Part shown: in pieces, positions 26,769 to 36,672 of the stretch
Layout: each line of letters starts with the position of its first letter
Numbering within the stretch: position 1 is the first letter of the stretch
From: Bacillota bacterium
GTDB taxonomy: Bacteria; Bacillota; Clostridia; Lachnospirales; Lachnospiraceae
DNA: 63,920 nucleotides
Direction: 5' to 3'
Assembly (NCBI GenBank): GCA_023408815.1
Contig: JAEYJO010000034.1
Location: 1-63,920, forward strand
Translations under genes and position numbers: made by a program
Notes under the pieces: generated by a model
What the model was told of the DNA's origin: nothing
The model's database searches: none
Seen by the model: the letters and a program-made list of their open reading frames with translations, nothing else

Positions 26769-27122
26769 ATGAGATTTTCAGAATCATTGAAGAAAAACAA
26801 CGATTTCAGAACTGTTTATAAAAGTGGTAGATCTTATGCTAATAAATATCTTGTAATGTATGTGTTGGAAAATAATAGAGATATGAACAGAATCGGAATA
26901 TCGGTAAGTAAAAAAGTTGGAAACAGTGTCGTACGCCACAGAGTTACGAGATTGTTGAGAGAAAGTTACAGACTACATGAAAATATATTTAATGATGGAT
27001 TAGATATAGTAGTCGTTGCAAGAAACAATGCGGCTTCGGCTTCTTATGCCGAGATAGAAAGCGCATTATTACATCTGGGAAAACTTCATCATATATTAAA
27101 GATATATTTCTATAATAATTAA
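26769..27122 (+). CDS. rnpA: Ribonuclease P protein component
   Basis: A 117-residue basic protein that assists the RNase P RNA in maturing tRNA 5' ends. The family signature is visible in the segment from RIGISVSKKVGNSVVRHRV to TRLLRESYR. The ATG at 26769 (MRFSESLKKNNDF) matches the usual start. An in-frame GTG at 26757 would add four residues and cannot be excluded. It follows rpmH in the standard order, after the intervening hairpin. Confidence 0.97.
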   Translation: MRFSESLKKNNDFRTVYKSGRSYANKYLVMYVLENNRDMNRIGISVSKKVGNSVVRHRVTRLLRESYRLHENIFNDGLDIVVVARNNAASASYAEIESALLHLGKLHHILKIYFYNN

Positions 27123-27222
27123 TAGTGCTTTATTGTCAGCGTTTCATTATATAATTTATTTTTATTTTAAAGTTGTTCCGATATTTTAAATGTATGTATA
27201 GAAGTTTGATTTGATAATTAAT

Positions 27223-27432
27223 ATGAAAAAATTATTGATTTACATGATTAAGTTCTATAGAAAATATATTTCTCCTATGAAGAGAACAAAATGCCCTTAT
27301 TTTCCCACTTGTTCAGAGTATGGTCTGGAAGCGGTCAGCAAATATGGCGCTTTGAAAGGTGGGCTTTTGTCGTTATGGAGAATTTTAAGGTGTAATCCCT
27401 TTTCCAAGGGAGGTTATGATCCGGTTCCGTAG
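27223..27432 (+). CDS. yidD: Membrane protein insertion efficiency factor YidD
   Basis: A 69-residue YidD-family protein. The hallmark is CPYFPTCSEY followed by LKGGLLSLWRILRCNPFSKGGYDPVP. An N-terminal amphipathic helix probably attaches it to the inner face of the membrane beside YidC. The ATG at 27223 gives the typical MKKLLIYMIKFYR start; a TTG at 27211 is in frame upstream. Confidence 0.96.
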   Translation: MKKLLIYMIKFYRKYISPMKRTKCPYFPTCSEYGLEAVSKYGALKGGLLSLWRILRCNPFSKGGYDPVP

Positions 27433-27482
27433 AATAATTACTATTTAAAATTTATGTTATGCTTCATTAAGGAGGAGAAAAA

Positions 27483-28793
27483 TTGTCAGGTATTATATTA
27501 ACCCAGAATCAAACCTTTATTATAGGGCCGGTTGCTAAGCTTCTCGGATATATAATGGAAGGAATTTTCTTCTGTTTGGACAAAATAGGTATTCCAAATA
27601 TTGGTTTAGCTATTATTTTATTCACTATCGTTATTTATCTTATGATGATGCCCCTCACTATTAAGCAGCAGAAATTCTCTAAACTTTCCGCTAAAATGAA
27701 TCCTGAACTTCAAGAGATTCAAGCGAAGTACAAAAACAAGAAAGACAATGAGACTGCCATGAAGATGAATGAAGAGACGCAGGCCGTGTATGCGAAATAC
27801 GGTGTTTCTCCTACAGGAAGCTGTCTTCAGCTCATTATTCAAATGCCTATATTGTTTGCACTTTATCGTGTAATTTATTCTATGCCTGCTTATGTAGGTA
27901 AGATCAAGGAAGCTTTTTTCCCGTTGGTGGACAAGTTGATTTCTTCTCCGGGAAGTACAGATTTTATAAGGTCTTTTAAAGAAGCAAGCATGTACAATAA
28001 GCAGTTTGAATCGGATGCTTTTGTTAACGGTACTGCGGATTATGTGCAGAATACTTTTATCGATGTACTGAATAAGGCATCTACCTCCGAATGGCTTTCT
28101 ATTTCGGATAAGTTTCCTAATTTATCTACGGATGTGACGAATACGCTTCAGACTTTGGATAGATATAATAATTTTCTTGGATTGAATATAGGAAATTCTC
28201 CTTCTTTTGTAATGAAGGAAGCAATTGCCAATGGCACCTATCTGATGATAGTTGCAGCTCTTGCAGTTCCGGTGCTGTCAGCGGTTACCCAGTGGATAAA
28301 TACGAAGCTGATGCCTCAGCCGGATACCAGCAATAATAAAGATAATCCGATGGCTTCTTCTATGAAGACGATGAATATGATGATGCCTATTATGTCGGCA
28401 TTTTTCTGTTATACTCTTCCTGCAGGTATGGGTCTGTACTGGATTGCCGGTTCTGTAGTGCGAAGCGTTCAGCAGATAGTGATCAATAAGCATATTGACA
28501 AGATGGATCTGGATGAACTTATTAAAAAGAACGTAGAGAAGAGAAATAAGAAGCTGGAAAAATCAAAGGGCATTAATTTAAAGACGATTAACGATTATGC
28601 TAACATGAATACGAAAAATGTGGCGGCTAAGCAGGTGCAGCAGAATATTTCTGAAGCTTCCTCTATGACGCAGCAGGAGAAGGATGAGGCAGTAAAGAAA
28701 TCTACAGAGTATTATAGCAAAAATGCAAAGTCTGGCAGCATTGCTTCCAAGGCTAACATGGTAAAACAATATAATGAAAAGAATAATAAGTAG
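27483..28793 (+). CDS. yidC: Membrane protein insertase YidC/OxaA
   Basis: A 436-residue insertase for integral membrane proteins with about five membrane segments. The conserved region TGSCLQLIIQMPILFALYRVIYSMP is near residue 120. There is no lipobox, unlike the B. subtilis SpoIIIJ form. The charged C-terminal tail (about 340-436) may bind ribosomes. The start is TTG at 27483, supported by AAGGAGGAG 5 nt upstream. The jag ribosome binding site overlaps its stop codon. Confidence 0.97.
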   Translation: MSGIILTQNQTFIIGPVAKLLGYIMEGIFFCLDKIGIPNIGLAIILFTIVIYLMMMPLTIKQQKFSKLSAKMNPELQEIQAKYKNKKDNETAMKMNEETQAVYAKYGVSPTGSCLQLIIQMPILFALYRVIYSMPAYVGKIKEAFFPLVDKLISSPGSTDFIRSFKEASMYNKQFESDAFVNGTADYVQNTFIDVLNKASTSEWLSISDKFPNLSTDVTNTLQTLDRYNNFLGLNIGNSPSFVMKEAIANGTYLMIVAALAVPVLSAVTQWINTKLMPQPDTSNNKDNPMASSMKTMNMMMPIMSAFFCYTLPAGMGLYWIAGSVVRSVQQIVINKHIDKMDLDELIKKNVEKRNKKLEKSKGINLKTINDYANMNTKNVAAKQVQQNISEASSMTQQEKDEAVKKSTEYYSKNAKSGSIASKANMVKQYNEKNNK

Positions 28794-28805
28794 GAGGGTA
28801 TGGTC

Positions 28806-29429
28806 ATGGAATTTATTGAGATTTCAGCAAAAACTGTAAATGATGCGATTACGGAAGCTTGTAGAAAACTTACTGTTACGAGCGATAAATTGGATTATGA
28901 AGTTGTGGAAGAAGGTTCCTCCGGATTTCTTGGAATTGGCTCGAAGCCTGCAGTTATTAAGGCCAGAGTAAAGTCCTCTGTCGATGATAAAGCGAAGATA
29001 TTCCTTACAGATGTTTTCGAAGCGATGAACCTCACAGTGGTAGTTAAAGCGAAGTATGATGAAGCTGACAATTCGTTGGATATCGACTTGAGCGGCGATG
29101 AAATGGGAGTTCTCATTGGAAAGAGAGGACAAACCCTCGATTCTCTTCAATATCTTGTGTCCTTGGTAGTTAATAAAGATACTGAAAACTATATCCGTGT
29201 GAAAGTAGATACTGAGAATTATAGACAGAGAAGAAAAGATACTCTTGAAAATCTTGCAAAAAATATGGCTTATAAGGTTAAAAGGACGAAGCGTTCGCTG
29301 TCACTCGAACCTATGAATCCTTATGAAAGAAGAATTATTCATTCTGCTTTACAGGGAGACAAATATGTGACTACCCATAGTGAAGGGGAAGAGCCTTTCC
29401 GCCGTGTAGTTGTTACTTTAAAAAAATAA
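28806..29429 (+). CDS. jag: RNA-binding protein Jag/KhpB
   Basis: A 207-residue protein with an N-terminal Jag domain (IEISAKTVNDAI), a KH domain (GVLIGKRGQTLDSLQYL) and a C-terminal R3H domain (YERRIIHSALQGD). Relatives bind RNA and influence cell elongation and division. I prefer the ATG at 28806, 7 nt after AGGAGGG. The ATG at 28800 is too close to that site. A terminator follows, which ends the rpmH-to-jag unit. Confidence 0.96.
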   Translation: MEFIEISAKTVNDAITEACRKLTVTSDKLDYEVVEEGSSGFLGIGSKPAVIKARVKSSVDDKAKIFLTDVFEAMNLTVVVKAKYDEADNSLDIDLSGDEMGVLIGKRGQTLDSLQYLVSLVVNKDTENYIRVKVDTENYRQRRKDTLENLAKNMAYKVKRTKRSLSLEPMNPYERRIIHSALQGDKYVTTHSEGEEPFRRVVVTLKK

Positions 29430-29447
29430 AGATATATGATATAATAA

Positions 29448-29480
29448 ACCCTTGAATCTATATGGATTCAAGGGTTTTTA
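29448..29480 (+). terminator. Intrinsic terminator after jag
   Basis: Arms 29448-29459 and 29466-29477 form a perfect 12-bp stem with a 6-nt loop and a T5 tail. Confidence 0.92.
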
Positions 29481-29570
29481 ATATGAAAGGTAAGCCATTT
29501 AATGAATTAATATAAAAATGGGTAATCTTGAAGTATTAAGTTTTTATGGAAAGTATATAAGAGGTTTATT

Positions 29571-31010
29571 ATGAAGACGGATACTATAGCTGCTATTGCT
29601 ACTGCGATGGCAGATTCTGGAATTGGAATTGTGAGAATTAGTGGTGAAGACGCGATTGAAATTGTAGATGGGATGTTTCGAACGAGATCGGGAAAAAGGA
29701 TTCTTCGTAAAGTGACTTCTCATACTATAAATTATGGATATATTGTGGATAACTCTGCTGGTGAGAAAAATGATGTGGATGAAGGTGGTCTTAAAGAAAG
29801 TAATATCGTAGATGAGGTCATGGTCAGCGTTATGAAATCGCCTGGCAGCTATACGACAGAGGATACTGTTGAGATTAATTGTCATGGGGGTGTCCTCATG
29901 ATGAATCGTATTTTGGAGCTGGTAATTAAGAATGGGGCGAGGATTGCAGAACCGGGTGAGTTTACAAAGAGGGCTTTTTTAAATGGTAGGATAGATTTAT
30001 CCAAAGCGGAAGCTGTTATTGACATTATTCATTCGAAGAATCAATTCGCTTTAAAAAGTTCTATCAGTCAGTTAAAAGGTTCGGTGTCGGAGATAGTCAA
30101 GCGGCTTCGTCAGGAGCTTATTTATGAAATTGCTTTTATAGAATCCGCTTTGGATGATCCGGAACATATTAGCCTGGAGGGCTATGTGGGAAGGCTTTTT
30201 GAAAAAACGCAGGATATTATTTCGAGTTTAAAAAAACTGCTTGATTCTGCTGATAACGGCATGATGCTTAAGGAAGGAATCAATACTGTAATTGTAGGTA
30301 AGCCTAATGCAGGTAAGTCTTCTCTTCTGAATCTTCTTGTAGGAGAAGAAAAGGCAATTGTTACCGATATTGCGGGAACTACCAGAGATGTTTTGGAAGA
30401 ATCTATAAGACTTCATGGAATTAGTTTAAATATTATAGATACTGCAGGCATTCGATATACTGAGGATGTGGTGGAAAAAATTGGCGTGGAGAGGGCAATA
30501 AAATATGCTTCTTCTGCAGATTTGATCATTTTTGTAGTGGATGCTTCTCTGCCTCTGGATGAGAGCGATTACGAAATTATTCGTATGATTGCCGGTAAAA
30601 AATCAATAGTTCTTTTGAATAAAACAGATTTGGATGAGGTGATTACGGAAGGTATTTTATTTGCTGAAATGAAAGCTGTAGATGCTTCATATACCCGGAT
30701 TATAAAGACTTCTACAAAAGAAAATATAGGAATCGATTTATTGGAGCAGTCTATTAAGGATATGTTTTTTCAGGGAGAAATAACCTTTAACGATGAAGTA
30801 TTTATAACGAATATGAGGCATAAGGAAGCAATTATGAGTGCTTATGAAAGTATGCTCCAGGTAAGGAAAAGTTTGGAGGATGATATGCCTGAAGATTTTT
30901 ATTCCATAGACCTGATGAGCGCTTATTCTTCTCTCGGTACTATAATAGGAGAAGAAATTGGGGAAGACTTGGTGAATGAAATTTTTTCAAAGTTTTGTAT
31001 GGGAAAATAA
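29571..31010 (+). CDS. mnmE: tRNA modification GTPase MnmE
   Basis: A 479-residue GTPase that works with MnmG to place a cmnm5 group on wobble uridine of certain tRNAs. An N-terminal tetrahydrofolate-binding domain and a helical domain flank a Ras-like G domain with GKPNAGKSS, DIAGTTRD, DTAGI and NKTD. It ends in CMGK, matching the conserved C-terminal CxGK. It is 17 bp upstream of mnmG. Confidence 0.99.
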   Translation: MKTDTIAAIATAMADSGIGIVRISGEDAIEIVDGMFRTRSGKRILRKVTSHTINYGYIVDNSAGEKNDVDEGGLKESNIVDEVMVSVMKSPGSYTTEDTVEINCHGGVLMMNRILELVIKNGARIAEPGEFTKRAFLNGRIDLSKAEAVIDIIHSKNQFALKSSISQLKGSVSEIVKRLRQELIYEIAFIESALDDPEHISLEGYVGRLFEKTQDIISSLKKLLDSADNGMMLKEGINTVIVGKPNAGKSSLLNLLVGEEKAIVTDIAGTTRDVLEESIRLHGISLNIIDTAGIRYTEDVVEKIGVERAIKYASSADLIIFVVDASLPLDESDYEIIRMIAGKKSIVLLNKTDLDEVITEGILFAEMKAVDASYTRIIKTSTKENIGIDLLEQSIKDMFFQGEITFNDEVFITNMRHKEAIMSAYESMLQVRKSLEDDMPEDFYSIDLMSAYSSLGTIIGEEIGEDLVNEIFSKFCMGK

Positions 31011-31027
31011 CGAAAGAAGGAAATAAA

Positions 31028-32926
31028 ATGTTTGGAACTAGTATAAAAGAAAAAGTGGATGTTTGTGTAGTGGGAGCCGGACATGCCGGATGTGAAGCTG
31101 CTTTGGCTTGTGCGCGGCTTGGACTGGAAACCGTTATTTTTACTGTTAGTGTAGATAGTATTGCGCTTATGCCATGCAATCCAAATATAGGAGGTTCTTC
31201 AAAGGGGCATTTGGTAAGAGAAATAGATGCTCTTGGAGGAGAGATGGGGAAAAATATAGATAAGACTTTCATTCAGTCTAAAATGCTGAACGTATCTAAG
31301 GGTCCGGCAGTTCATTCTCTTAGAGCTCAGGCGGATAAGGCGGAATATTCCAGACTTATGAGAAAGGTTTTGGAGAATCAGGATAATCTTACGATTAAGC
31401 AGGCGGAGGTATGTGAACTGGTTACAGAGGATAACCGGATTATGGGCATAAAAACCTTTACGGGCGCAGTTTATGAATGTAAGGCAGTAATTCTTTGTAC
31501 GGGTACTTATTTAAAGGCCAGATGTCTTTGCGGAGAGAGTATTACTTATACAGGGCCTAATGGCTTGCAGGCAGCTAATCATTTGACGGATTCTTTGAAA
31601 AATCTTGGAATAGAGATAAGGAGATTTAAGACGGGAACTCCTGCCAGAATGGATAAGAGAAGTTTGGACTTTTCAAAGATGGAGGAGCAGTTTGGAGATA
31701 AAAGAGTGGTCCCTTTTTCTTTTTTAACTAATCCGGCGGATGTGCAGATAGATCAGGTTTCTTGCTGGTTGACTTATACGAATCAAAATACTCATGAAAT
31801 TATACGAGGGAATTTGGACCGCTCTCCTATTTATGCGGGAATTATTGAGGGAACGGGACCCAGGTATTGTCCTTCTATTGAAGATAAGGTAGTAAAGTTT
31901 GCGGATAAAGAAAGACATCAGGTATTTATTGAGCCGGAAGGGCTTCATACTAATGAGATGTATGTAGGAGGAATGTCTTCTTCTCTTCCAGAGGATGTAC
32001 AGCTTGCTATGTATCGTACGGTGCCTGGTATGGAAAATTGTAAGATAGTGAGAAATGCTTATGCAATAGAATACGATTGTATCAATCCGAGACAGTTATT
32101 TCCGACTTTGGAATTTAAGAATGTAAAAGGGCTTTTCAGCGCTGGTCAATTTAATGGAAGCAGTGGATATGAAGAAGCAGCAGCTCAGGGATTAATTGCC
32201 GGAATTAACGCGGCTCTTTCCATTCAGAATAAAGGACAGCTTGTGATAGATCGTTCGGAAGCATATATAGGTGTTTTGATTGACGATTTGGTGACTAAGG
32301 AAAGCTTTGAACCTTACCGAATGATGACCTCGAGGGCAGAGTATAGGTTAATCCTGCGTCAGGATAATGCAGACCTTCGCCTTAGGGAAAAAGGTTATAA
32401 TGCAGGGCTCATTTCAGAGGAAGTATATAAAGCTGTTGTTGATAAGAGGAATCTGATAAATAAGGAGGTCTATCGCCTTAAAAATACGATTGTCGGAGCA
32501 TCGAAAAATATTCAGGAGTTTTTATCTTCCAAAGGGAGCTCTACTCTAAAAACCGGAACGAATATGTCTGAATTAATGTGCAGGCCGGAGCTCTCCTATG
32601 AGATATTATCTGAAATCGATATGAACAGACAACCTTTACCTTCAGACGTTATAGAGCAGGTAGAGATAGAGATTAAATATGAGGGTTATATCTCCCGTCA
32701 GATGAGGCAAGTGGAGCAGTTTAAAAAGATGGAAAAGAAGAAGATTTCTTCCGATCTGGATTATAATGATATAAAAAGTCTTCGTTTGGAGGCGCGTCAG
32801 AAATTGATTTCTTATAAGCCGGTATCTGTTGGTCAGGCTTCCAGAATTTCCGGGGTTTCTCCGGCGGATATTTCTGTGCTTCTTATTTATTTGGAGCAGT
32901 TTAATAAGAGTAAAAAACAAATTTAA
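31028..32926 (+). CDS. mnmG: tRNA uridine 5-carboxymethylaminomethyl modification enzyme MnmG
   Basis: A 632-residue FAD enzyme and partner of MnmE. The dinucleotide-binding motif VVGAGHAGCEAA is near residue 15. The signatures PCNPNIGGSSKGH and FSAGQFNGSSGYEEAAAQG are present. The ATG at 31028 follows AGAAGG and gives the usual start. An in-frame ATG at 30995 lies inside mnmE. Confidence 0.99.
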   Translation: MFGTSIKEKVDVCVVGAGHAGCEAALACARLGLETVIFTVSVDSIALMPCNPNIGGSSKGHLVREIDALGGEMGKNIDKTFIQSKMLNVSKGPAVHSLRAQADKAEYSRLMRKVLENQDNLTIKQAEVCELVTEDNRIMGIKTFTGAVYECKAVILCTGTYLKARCLCGESITYTGPNGLQAANHLTDSLKNLGIEIRRFKTGTPARMDKRSLDFSKMEEQFGDKRVVPFSFLTNPADVQIDQVSCWLTYTNQNTHEIIRGNLDRSPIYAGIIEGTGPRYCPSIEDKVVKFADKERHQVFIEPEGLHTNEMYVGGMSSSLPEDVQLAMYRTVPGMENCKIVRNAYAIEYDCINPRQLFPTLEFKNVKGLFSAGQFNGSSGYEEAAAQGLIAGINAALSIQNKGQLVIDRSEAYIGVLIDDLVTKESFEPYRMMTSRAEYRLILRQDNADLRLREKGYNAGLISEEVYKAVVDKRNLINKEVYRLKNTIVGASKNIQEFLSSKGSSTLKTGTNMSELMCRPELSYEILSEIDMNRQPLPSDVIEQVEIEIKYEGYISRQMRQVEQFKKMEKKKISSDLDYNDIKSLRLEARQKLISYKPVSVGQASRISGVSPADISVLLIYLEQFNKSKKQI

Positions 32927-32943
32927 GAAGGAAATGGATTAAC

Positions 32944-33720
32944 ATGTTTGAAAACGATTTGAAGGATCTTGGAATTCATTTAAGCGACGTGCAGAAATCT
33001 CAGTTCATGCAGTATTATGAGCTTTTGATCGAATGGAACTCTTTTATGAATCTGACGTCGATTACTGAATTCGATGAGGTTATGAAAAAACATTTTATTG
33101 ATAGTCTTTCTATTGTTAAGGCATTCAATTATATGAATGAGAATTTTGTCGGTAAATTGGATTTTTCTTTAAGCGATATGAGATTTAATATGATTGATAT
33201 AGGAACGGGCGCAGGCTTTCCGGGTATTCCTTTAAAGATTGTTTTTCCTGATATTAAGATTACCCTACTGGATTCTCTTCAGAAGAGGATTAAGTTTTTG
33301 GATGAGGTAATAGATAAGTTAGGACTTTCAGGTATTGATACTCTTCATGGCCGTGCTGAGGATTATGCTAAGCCGGATAAGCTGAATGAATATGGAACAC
33401 TTAGAGAGAAATATGATTTGTGTGTATCCAGAGCAGTGGCTAATCTTTCTACTCTTTCAGAGTTATGTCTTCCTTTTGTGAAAAAAGATGGTTTTTTTAT
33501 TTCCTATAAGTCGGAAAAAATGACGGATGAGTTGAAGGAGGCTGGAAAGGCAGTATCCTTGTTTGGCGGAGAGGTGGAGGATCAGATATGTTTTAAACTT
33601 CCTGATTCCGATATTAACAGAAATCTTCTTATTATAAGGAAAGTAAAAAATACGCCGGCAAAGTTTCCTAGAAAAGCGGGACTTCCGGTGAAGGAGCCTA
33701 TAAAGCAGGAAATAGTTTGA
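32944..33720 (+). CDS. rsmG: 16S rRNA (guanine527-N7)-methyltransferase RsmG
   Basis: A 258-residue SAM-dependent methyltransferase (GidB). The SAM-binding motif DIGTGAGFPGIPL and the following motif LLDSLQKRIKFLDEV are clear. It is 17 bp after mnmG in the classic mnmE-mnmG-rsmG series. Confidence 0.98.
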   Translation: MFENDLKDLGIHLSDVQKSQFMQYYELLIEWNSFMNLTSITEFDEVMKKHFIDSLSIVKAFNYMNENFVGKLDFSLSDMRFNMIDIGTGAGFPGIPLKIVFPDIKITLLDSLQKRIKFLDEVIDKLGLSGIDTLHGRAEDYAKPDKLNEYGTLREKYDLCVSRAVANLSTLSELCLPFVKKDGFFISYKSEKMTDELKEAGKAVSLFGGEVEDQICFKLPDSDINRNLLIIRKVKNTPAKFPRKAGLPVKEPIKQEIV

Positions 33721-33742
33721 ATATAATATGTGAAGGAGATTT

Positions 33743-34435
33743 ATGAAAACGCTGAAGATTAATATAGGAAAAATACCTGCTATTATATGGGGTGAAAAGT
33801 CGGATAAAATATATATTTTTGTTCATGGAAAGATGTCTTGCAAAGAAAGTGCCGAACTGTTTGCAAAGATTGCTGAAGAAAAAGGTTATCAGACGATCAG
33901 TTTTGATCTGCCTGCTCACGGTGAGCGTCAGGGCGAGGAGCGGAAGTGTGATATTTGGAATGGTAAAGAGGATTTGAAAGAAGTGGGTGATTATGTTTTT
34001 TCAAAGTGGGCAGGAATATCTCTTTTCGCATCCAGTTTAGGAGCTTTTTTTAGTCTGCATTCGTATAAGGATAGAAAGTTTGAAAATTGTTTATTTCAGT
34101 CACCTATTTTGGATATGGAATATCTTATTCATCAGATGTTCGTTTGGTTCGATGTTTCCGAGTCTATGCTGGAGGAGAAGAGAGAAATTGAGACATCAAT
34201 AGACATTTTGTCGTGGGATTATTATACTTTTGTAAAAGAAAATCCTATTGTAAAGTGGAATGTTCCTACGTATATCTTATATGGGTTGAAGGATAGTTTA
34301 CAAAGCTTGAAAGTTATGGAAGATTTCACAGCGAAGTTTCACAGTGTTATTACTGTCTCAGAAAATAGTGAACATCCTTTTATGGATGAAAGTGACGCAC
34401 TGATTGTAGAGAATTGGATGAGAGCAAATATATAA
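33743..34435 (+). CDS. Alpha/beta hydrolase
   Basis: A 230-residue cytoplasmic hydrolase. The nucleophile is Ser in FASSLGAFF, the acid candidate is Asp in YGLKDSLQ, and the base is His in SEHPF. An early FVHGK likely forms the oxyanion loop. It is 22 bp after rsmG with its own ribosome binding site, so it may be co-transcribed. The substrate is unknown; thioesterase-, esterase- and peptidase-like activities are all possible. Confidence 0.85.
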   Translation: MKTLKINIGKIPAIIWGEKSDKIYIFVHGKMSCKESAELFAKIAEEKGYQTISFDLPAHGERQGEERKCDIWNGKEDLKEVGDYVFSKWAGISLFASSLGAFFSLHSYKDRKFENCLFQSPILDMEYLIHQMFVWFDVSESMLEEKREIETSIDILSWDYYTFVKENPIVKWNVPTYILYGLKDSLQSLKVMEDFTAKFHSVITVSENSEHPFMDESDALIVENWMRANI

Positions 34436-34437
34436 AG

Positions 34438-34488
34438 AAATCCAAATGAAGCCATGTTCTAAATGTGAAAGGGTTCATTTGGATTTTT
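34438..34488. terminator. Terminator between convergent hydrolase genes
   Basis: Arms 34438-34450 and 34474-34486 form a perfect 13-bp stem with a 23-nt loop and T5 on the plus strand. The A-rich 5' arm could also serve the minus-strand gene. Confidence 0.85.
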
Positions 34489-34523
34489 ATTAGGAATAAA
34501 AGTTGTGTTAATGAGGTATTTTA

Positions 34524-35486
34524 TTAAGAAGTCAGAAATACATCAATATATCCATATGTCTTCTCCGGCGCTTCCATGTGGGGAAGATGCTTTGTATAAG
34601 GAATGTATGAAGCTTCAATTGCACTGTTATAGTACATATAATTTTCTAATGATGTATGAATGTTCTCTTTTCCATTTCCACCGATGAGATATATGCTGTT
34701 ATTGACTTCCTTTAAGGCATGTATGATATTGGTATTAATATATTTGCCCATATAACTGGAAAAAGCGTATTTTGAAGTGTAGTCAGGGAGGTGCGCAGCT
34801 TCCAGGTAAGCAGAAATATCCTTTTCTTTTATATTTAATGTATTGTAAAAGTATTCTTCCCTAAAGGATTTTTCGATAGATGCCCTATTTGTAAGCATGT
34901 TATAAACAAAGGTTCCAATAACCGGTACGTCAAGTAATAATTTAAAGGCCTTCGTCTGCTTCGATGGAATCTGGTTTGAATCATAAAGGTTCTGAGGGTT
35001 GATGAAAATCATTTTATCAACTGCTTCCGGGTCGTTGTGGCAAGCCATTAATGTAATGGGTGCGGAATCTCCAGTGGATATTATGTCTGTTTTTTTACCT
35101 ATGATATTTTTGATAAAATCGATAATAAGCTGTACGTATAGATAATTGGTGTAGGTCATATTCGGTTTATCCGATAGGCCGTATCCCAATAAATCAATGG
35201 AGTATACTTCGTGATTCTTCGCCAGCATGTCCGTGATCTTGCTAAATTCATAAATAGAACTTCCTACTTTTAGGTCGTGGATAAGCAGCAAGGGGGAACC
35301 TTCACCCTTTTTTGTATAACGTATTTTGCCGAATCTCCATTCGTAATAATTATTCTTCGGATAACGAAGGTGATTTTTGGCGATGTATATGGTATAGTAA
35401 ACTCTGTTTATGATATGAATTACAACAGTAGCAAGTCCAGACAAAATTAAGAGGTGTTTTAATTTCTGCTTCATATAGTGAACCAT
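34524..35486 (-). CDS. Membrane-anchored alpha/beta hydrolase
   Basis: A 320-residue protein with an N-terminal membrane segment (about 10-33) followed by an alpha/beta hydrolase domain. LLLIHDLKVGSS holds the oxyanion region, STGDSAP the probable nucleophile Ser, and KHLPHMEAPE the likely His. The start may be the ATG at 35486 or 35474; a GGGAAGGG stretch precedes both. It is unrelated in sequence to the 230-residue hydrolase convergent with it. Substrate unknown. Confidence 0.85.
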   Translation of the reverse strand: MVHYMKQKLKHLLILSGLATVVIHIINRVYYTIYIAKNHLRYPKNNYYEWRFGKIRYTKKGEGSPLLLIHDLKVGSSIYEFSKITDMLAKNHEVYSIDLLGYGLSDKPNMTYTNYLYVQLIIDFIKNIIGKKTDIISTGDSAPITLMACHNDPEAVDKMIFINPQNLYDSNQIPSKQTKAFKLLLDVPVIGTFVYNMLTNRASIEKSFREEYFYNTLNIKEKDISAYLEAAHLPDYTSKYAFSSYMGKYINTNIIHALKEVNNSIYLIGGNGKENIHTSLENYMYYNSAIEASYIPYTKHLPHMEAPEKTYGYIDVFLTS

Positions 35487-35649
35487 GCCCTTCCCATAGT
35501 TTTATTTTTGATTTACAGTTTTATTGTATTATATTTGCCAAGTGATTACAAATAAAATTGTTAAAATGTCTTTTCATAGTATTTATTTTATTATATTATA
35601 TCAATAGTGATTTTTTGAAGCAATCATTTTACAAAATATTAATAAGATG

Positions 35650-35658
35650 TGGTATAAT
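35650..35658 (+). promoter_or_regulatory. Extended -10 promoter of the histidine kinase gene
   Basis: TGG followed directly by TATAAT (35653-35658) is an extended -10 element 40 bp before the kinase ATG. The -35 region is only weakly conserved (TTTACA near 35628). Confidence 0.6.
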
Positions 35659-35697
35659 ATAGTTTAGTAAATTTTTGGTATTGTATGGGGACTCTGG

Positions 35698-36672
35698 ATG
35701 CTGAATGAATTATATGTAAATTTAAAAGAAATGTATAATGGTTTTTTTAAAGAACAACAAGAATTACAGGATATGCTAGAGAACAATAGGAATCGAATTT
35801 CACAGATTAATAATTATTTGCATGAAAATGATGCAGATTTATGGAGAACTGAGAAAATTAATATTGAAAATGATAATCAGTATTATTATCGAAAGATTGA
35901 TATTTTAGCTGATAGAATAAAAGTTTTAAGTACCGCATTAAATCTTCTTGATAAAATCTCTATTGCTGAATGTGATAAATCAGATAATGATTCGGACAAG
36001 CATTTGAAATGTAATCAGAAAAATATTGGCGAACAACGTCAGATTCTGGATATCCAGGAAAAAGAACGTCAGCGTATAGCGCGTGACTTGCACGATACTT
36101 CTCTTCAGAATCTTGCTTATTTGGTTCATAAGGTGGAACTTACGTCCATGTATATGGATCAGGATATTATAAAGGCAAAGCTTGAATTGGCTGCCGTAAA
36201 TAAAAGTTTGAAGTCTGTTATCCAGGATATAAGGAATACTATTTTTGATTTAAGACCTATGATTTTTGACGACTTGGGGTTAAAGACTGCTTTTGAAAAA
36301 TTAATTTATAAATTCAGAGAATCTTCAAATTATGATATTAGATTTGAAGTAGATGAAATCGAGTGTGACAATTCTTTGGTGTTGATGACGATCTATAGAA
36401 TTGTTGAGGAATGTGTTAATAATGCTTTGAAGCATTCGGAGGGAAATAAAGTTGCTTTTACACTGAGAAGTGAAAATGGGGGTTGTTCAATTGAGGTTAA
36501 GGATAATGGACAAAGCTTTGATTGTAATGAAGCTCTTTCTCCGGAAGAAAGACATTTTGGACTATATATTTTGAAAGAAAGAGTAGAGCTTCTGTCAGGA
36601 AGTATAAATATTGATTCCAAGCCGGGCATTGGAACTGCCATACATATATTTATTCCTTTGTTGGAGATGTAA
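35698..36672 (+). CDS. DegS-type cytoplasmic sensor histidine kinase
   Basis: A 324-residue kinase without membrane segments. The first ~130 residues are coiled-coil-like. The HisKA_3 dimerisation helix carries the phospho-acceptor His in ERQRIARDLHDTSLQNL (about residue 139). The HATPase domain has EECVNNALKHS and VKDNGQSF. The family partners LuxR-type regulators, and one is encoded 300 bp downstream. The signal is unknown; the lack of membrane segments suggests an intracellular cue. Confidence 0.94.
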   Translation: MLNELYVNLKEMYNGFFKEQQELQDMLENNRNRISQINNYLHENDADLWRTEKINIENDNQYYYRKIDILADRIKVLSTALNLLDKISIAECDKSDNDSDKHLKCNQKNIGEQRQILDIQEKERQRIARDLHDTSLQNLAYLVHKVELTSMYMDQDIIKAKLELAAVNKSLKSVIQDIRNTIFDLRPMIFDDLGLKTAFEKLIYKFRESSNYDIRFEVDEIECDNSLVLMTIYRIVEECVNNALKHSEGNKVAFTLRSENGGCSIEVKDNGQSFDCNEALSPEERHFGLYILKERVELLSGSINIDSKPGIGTAIHIFIPLLEM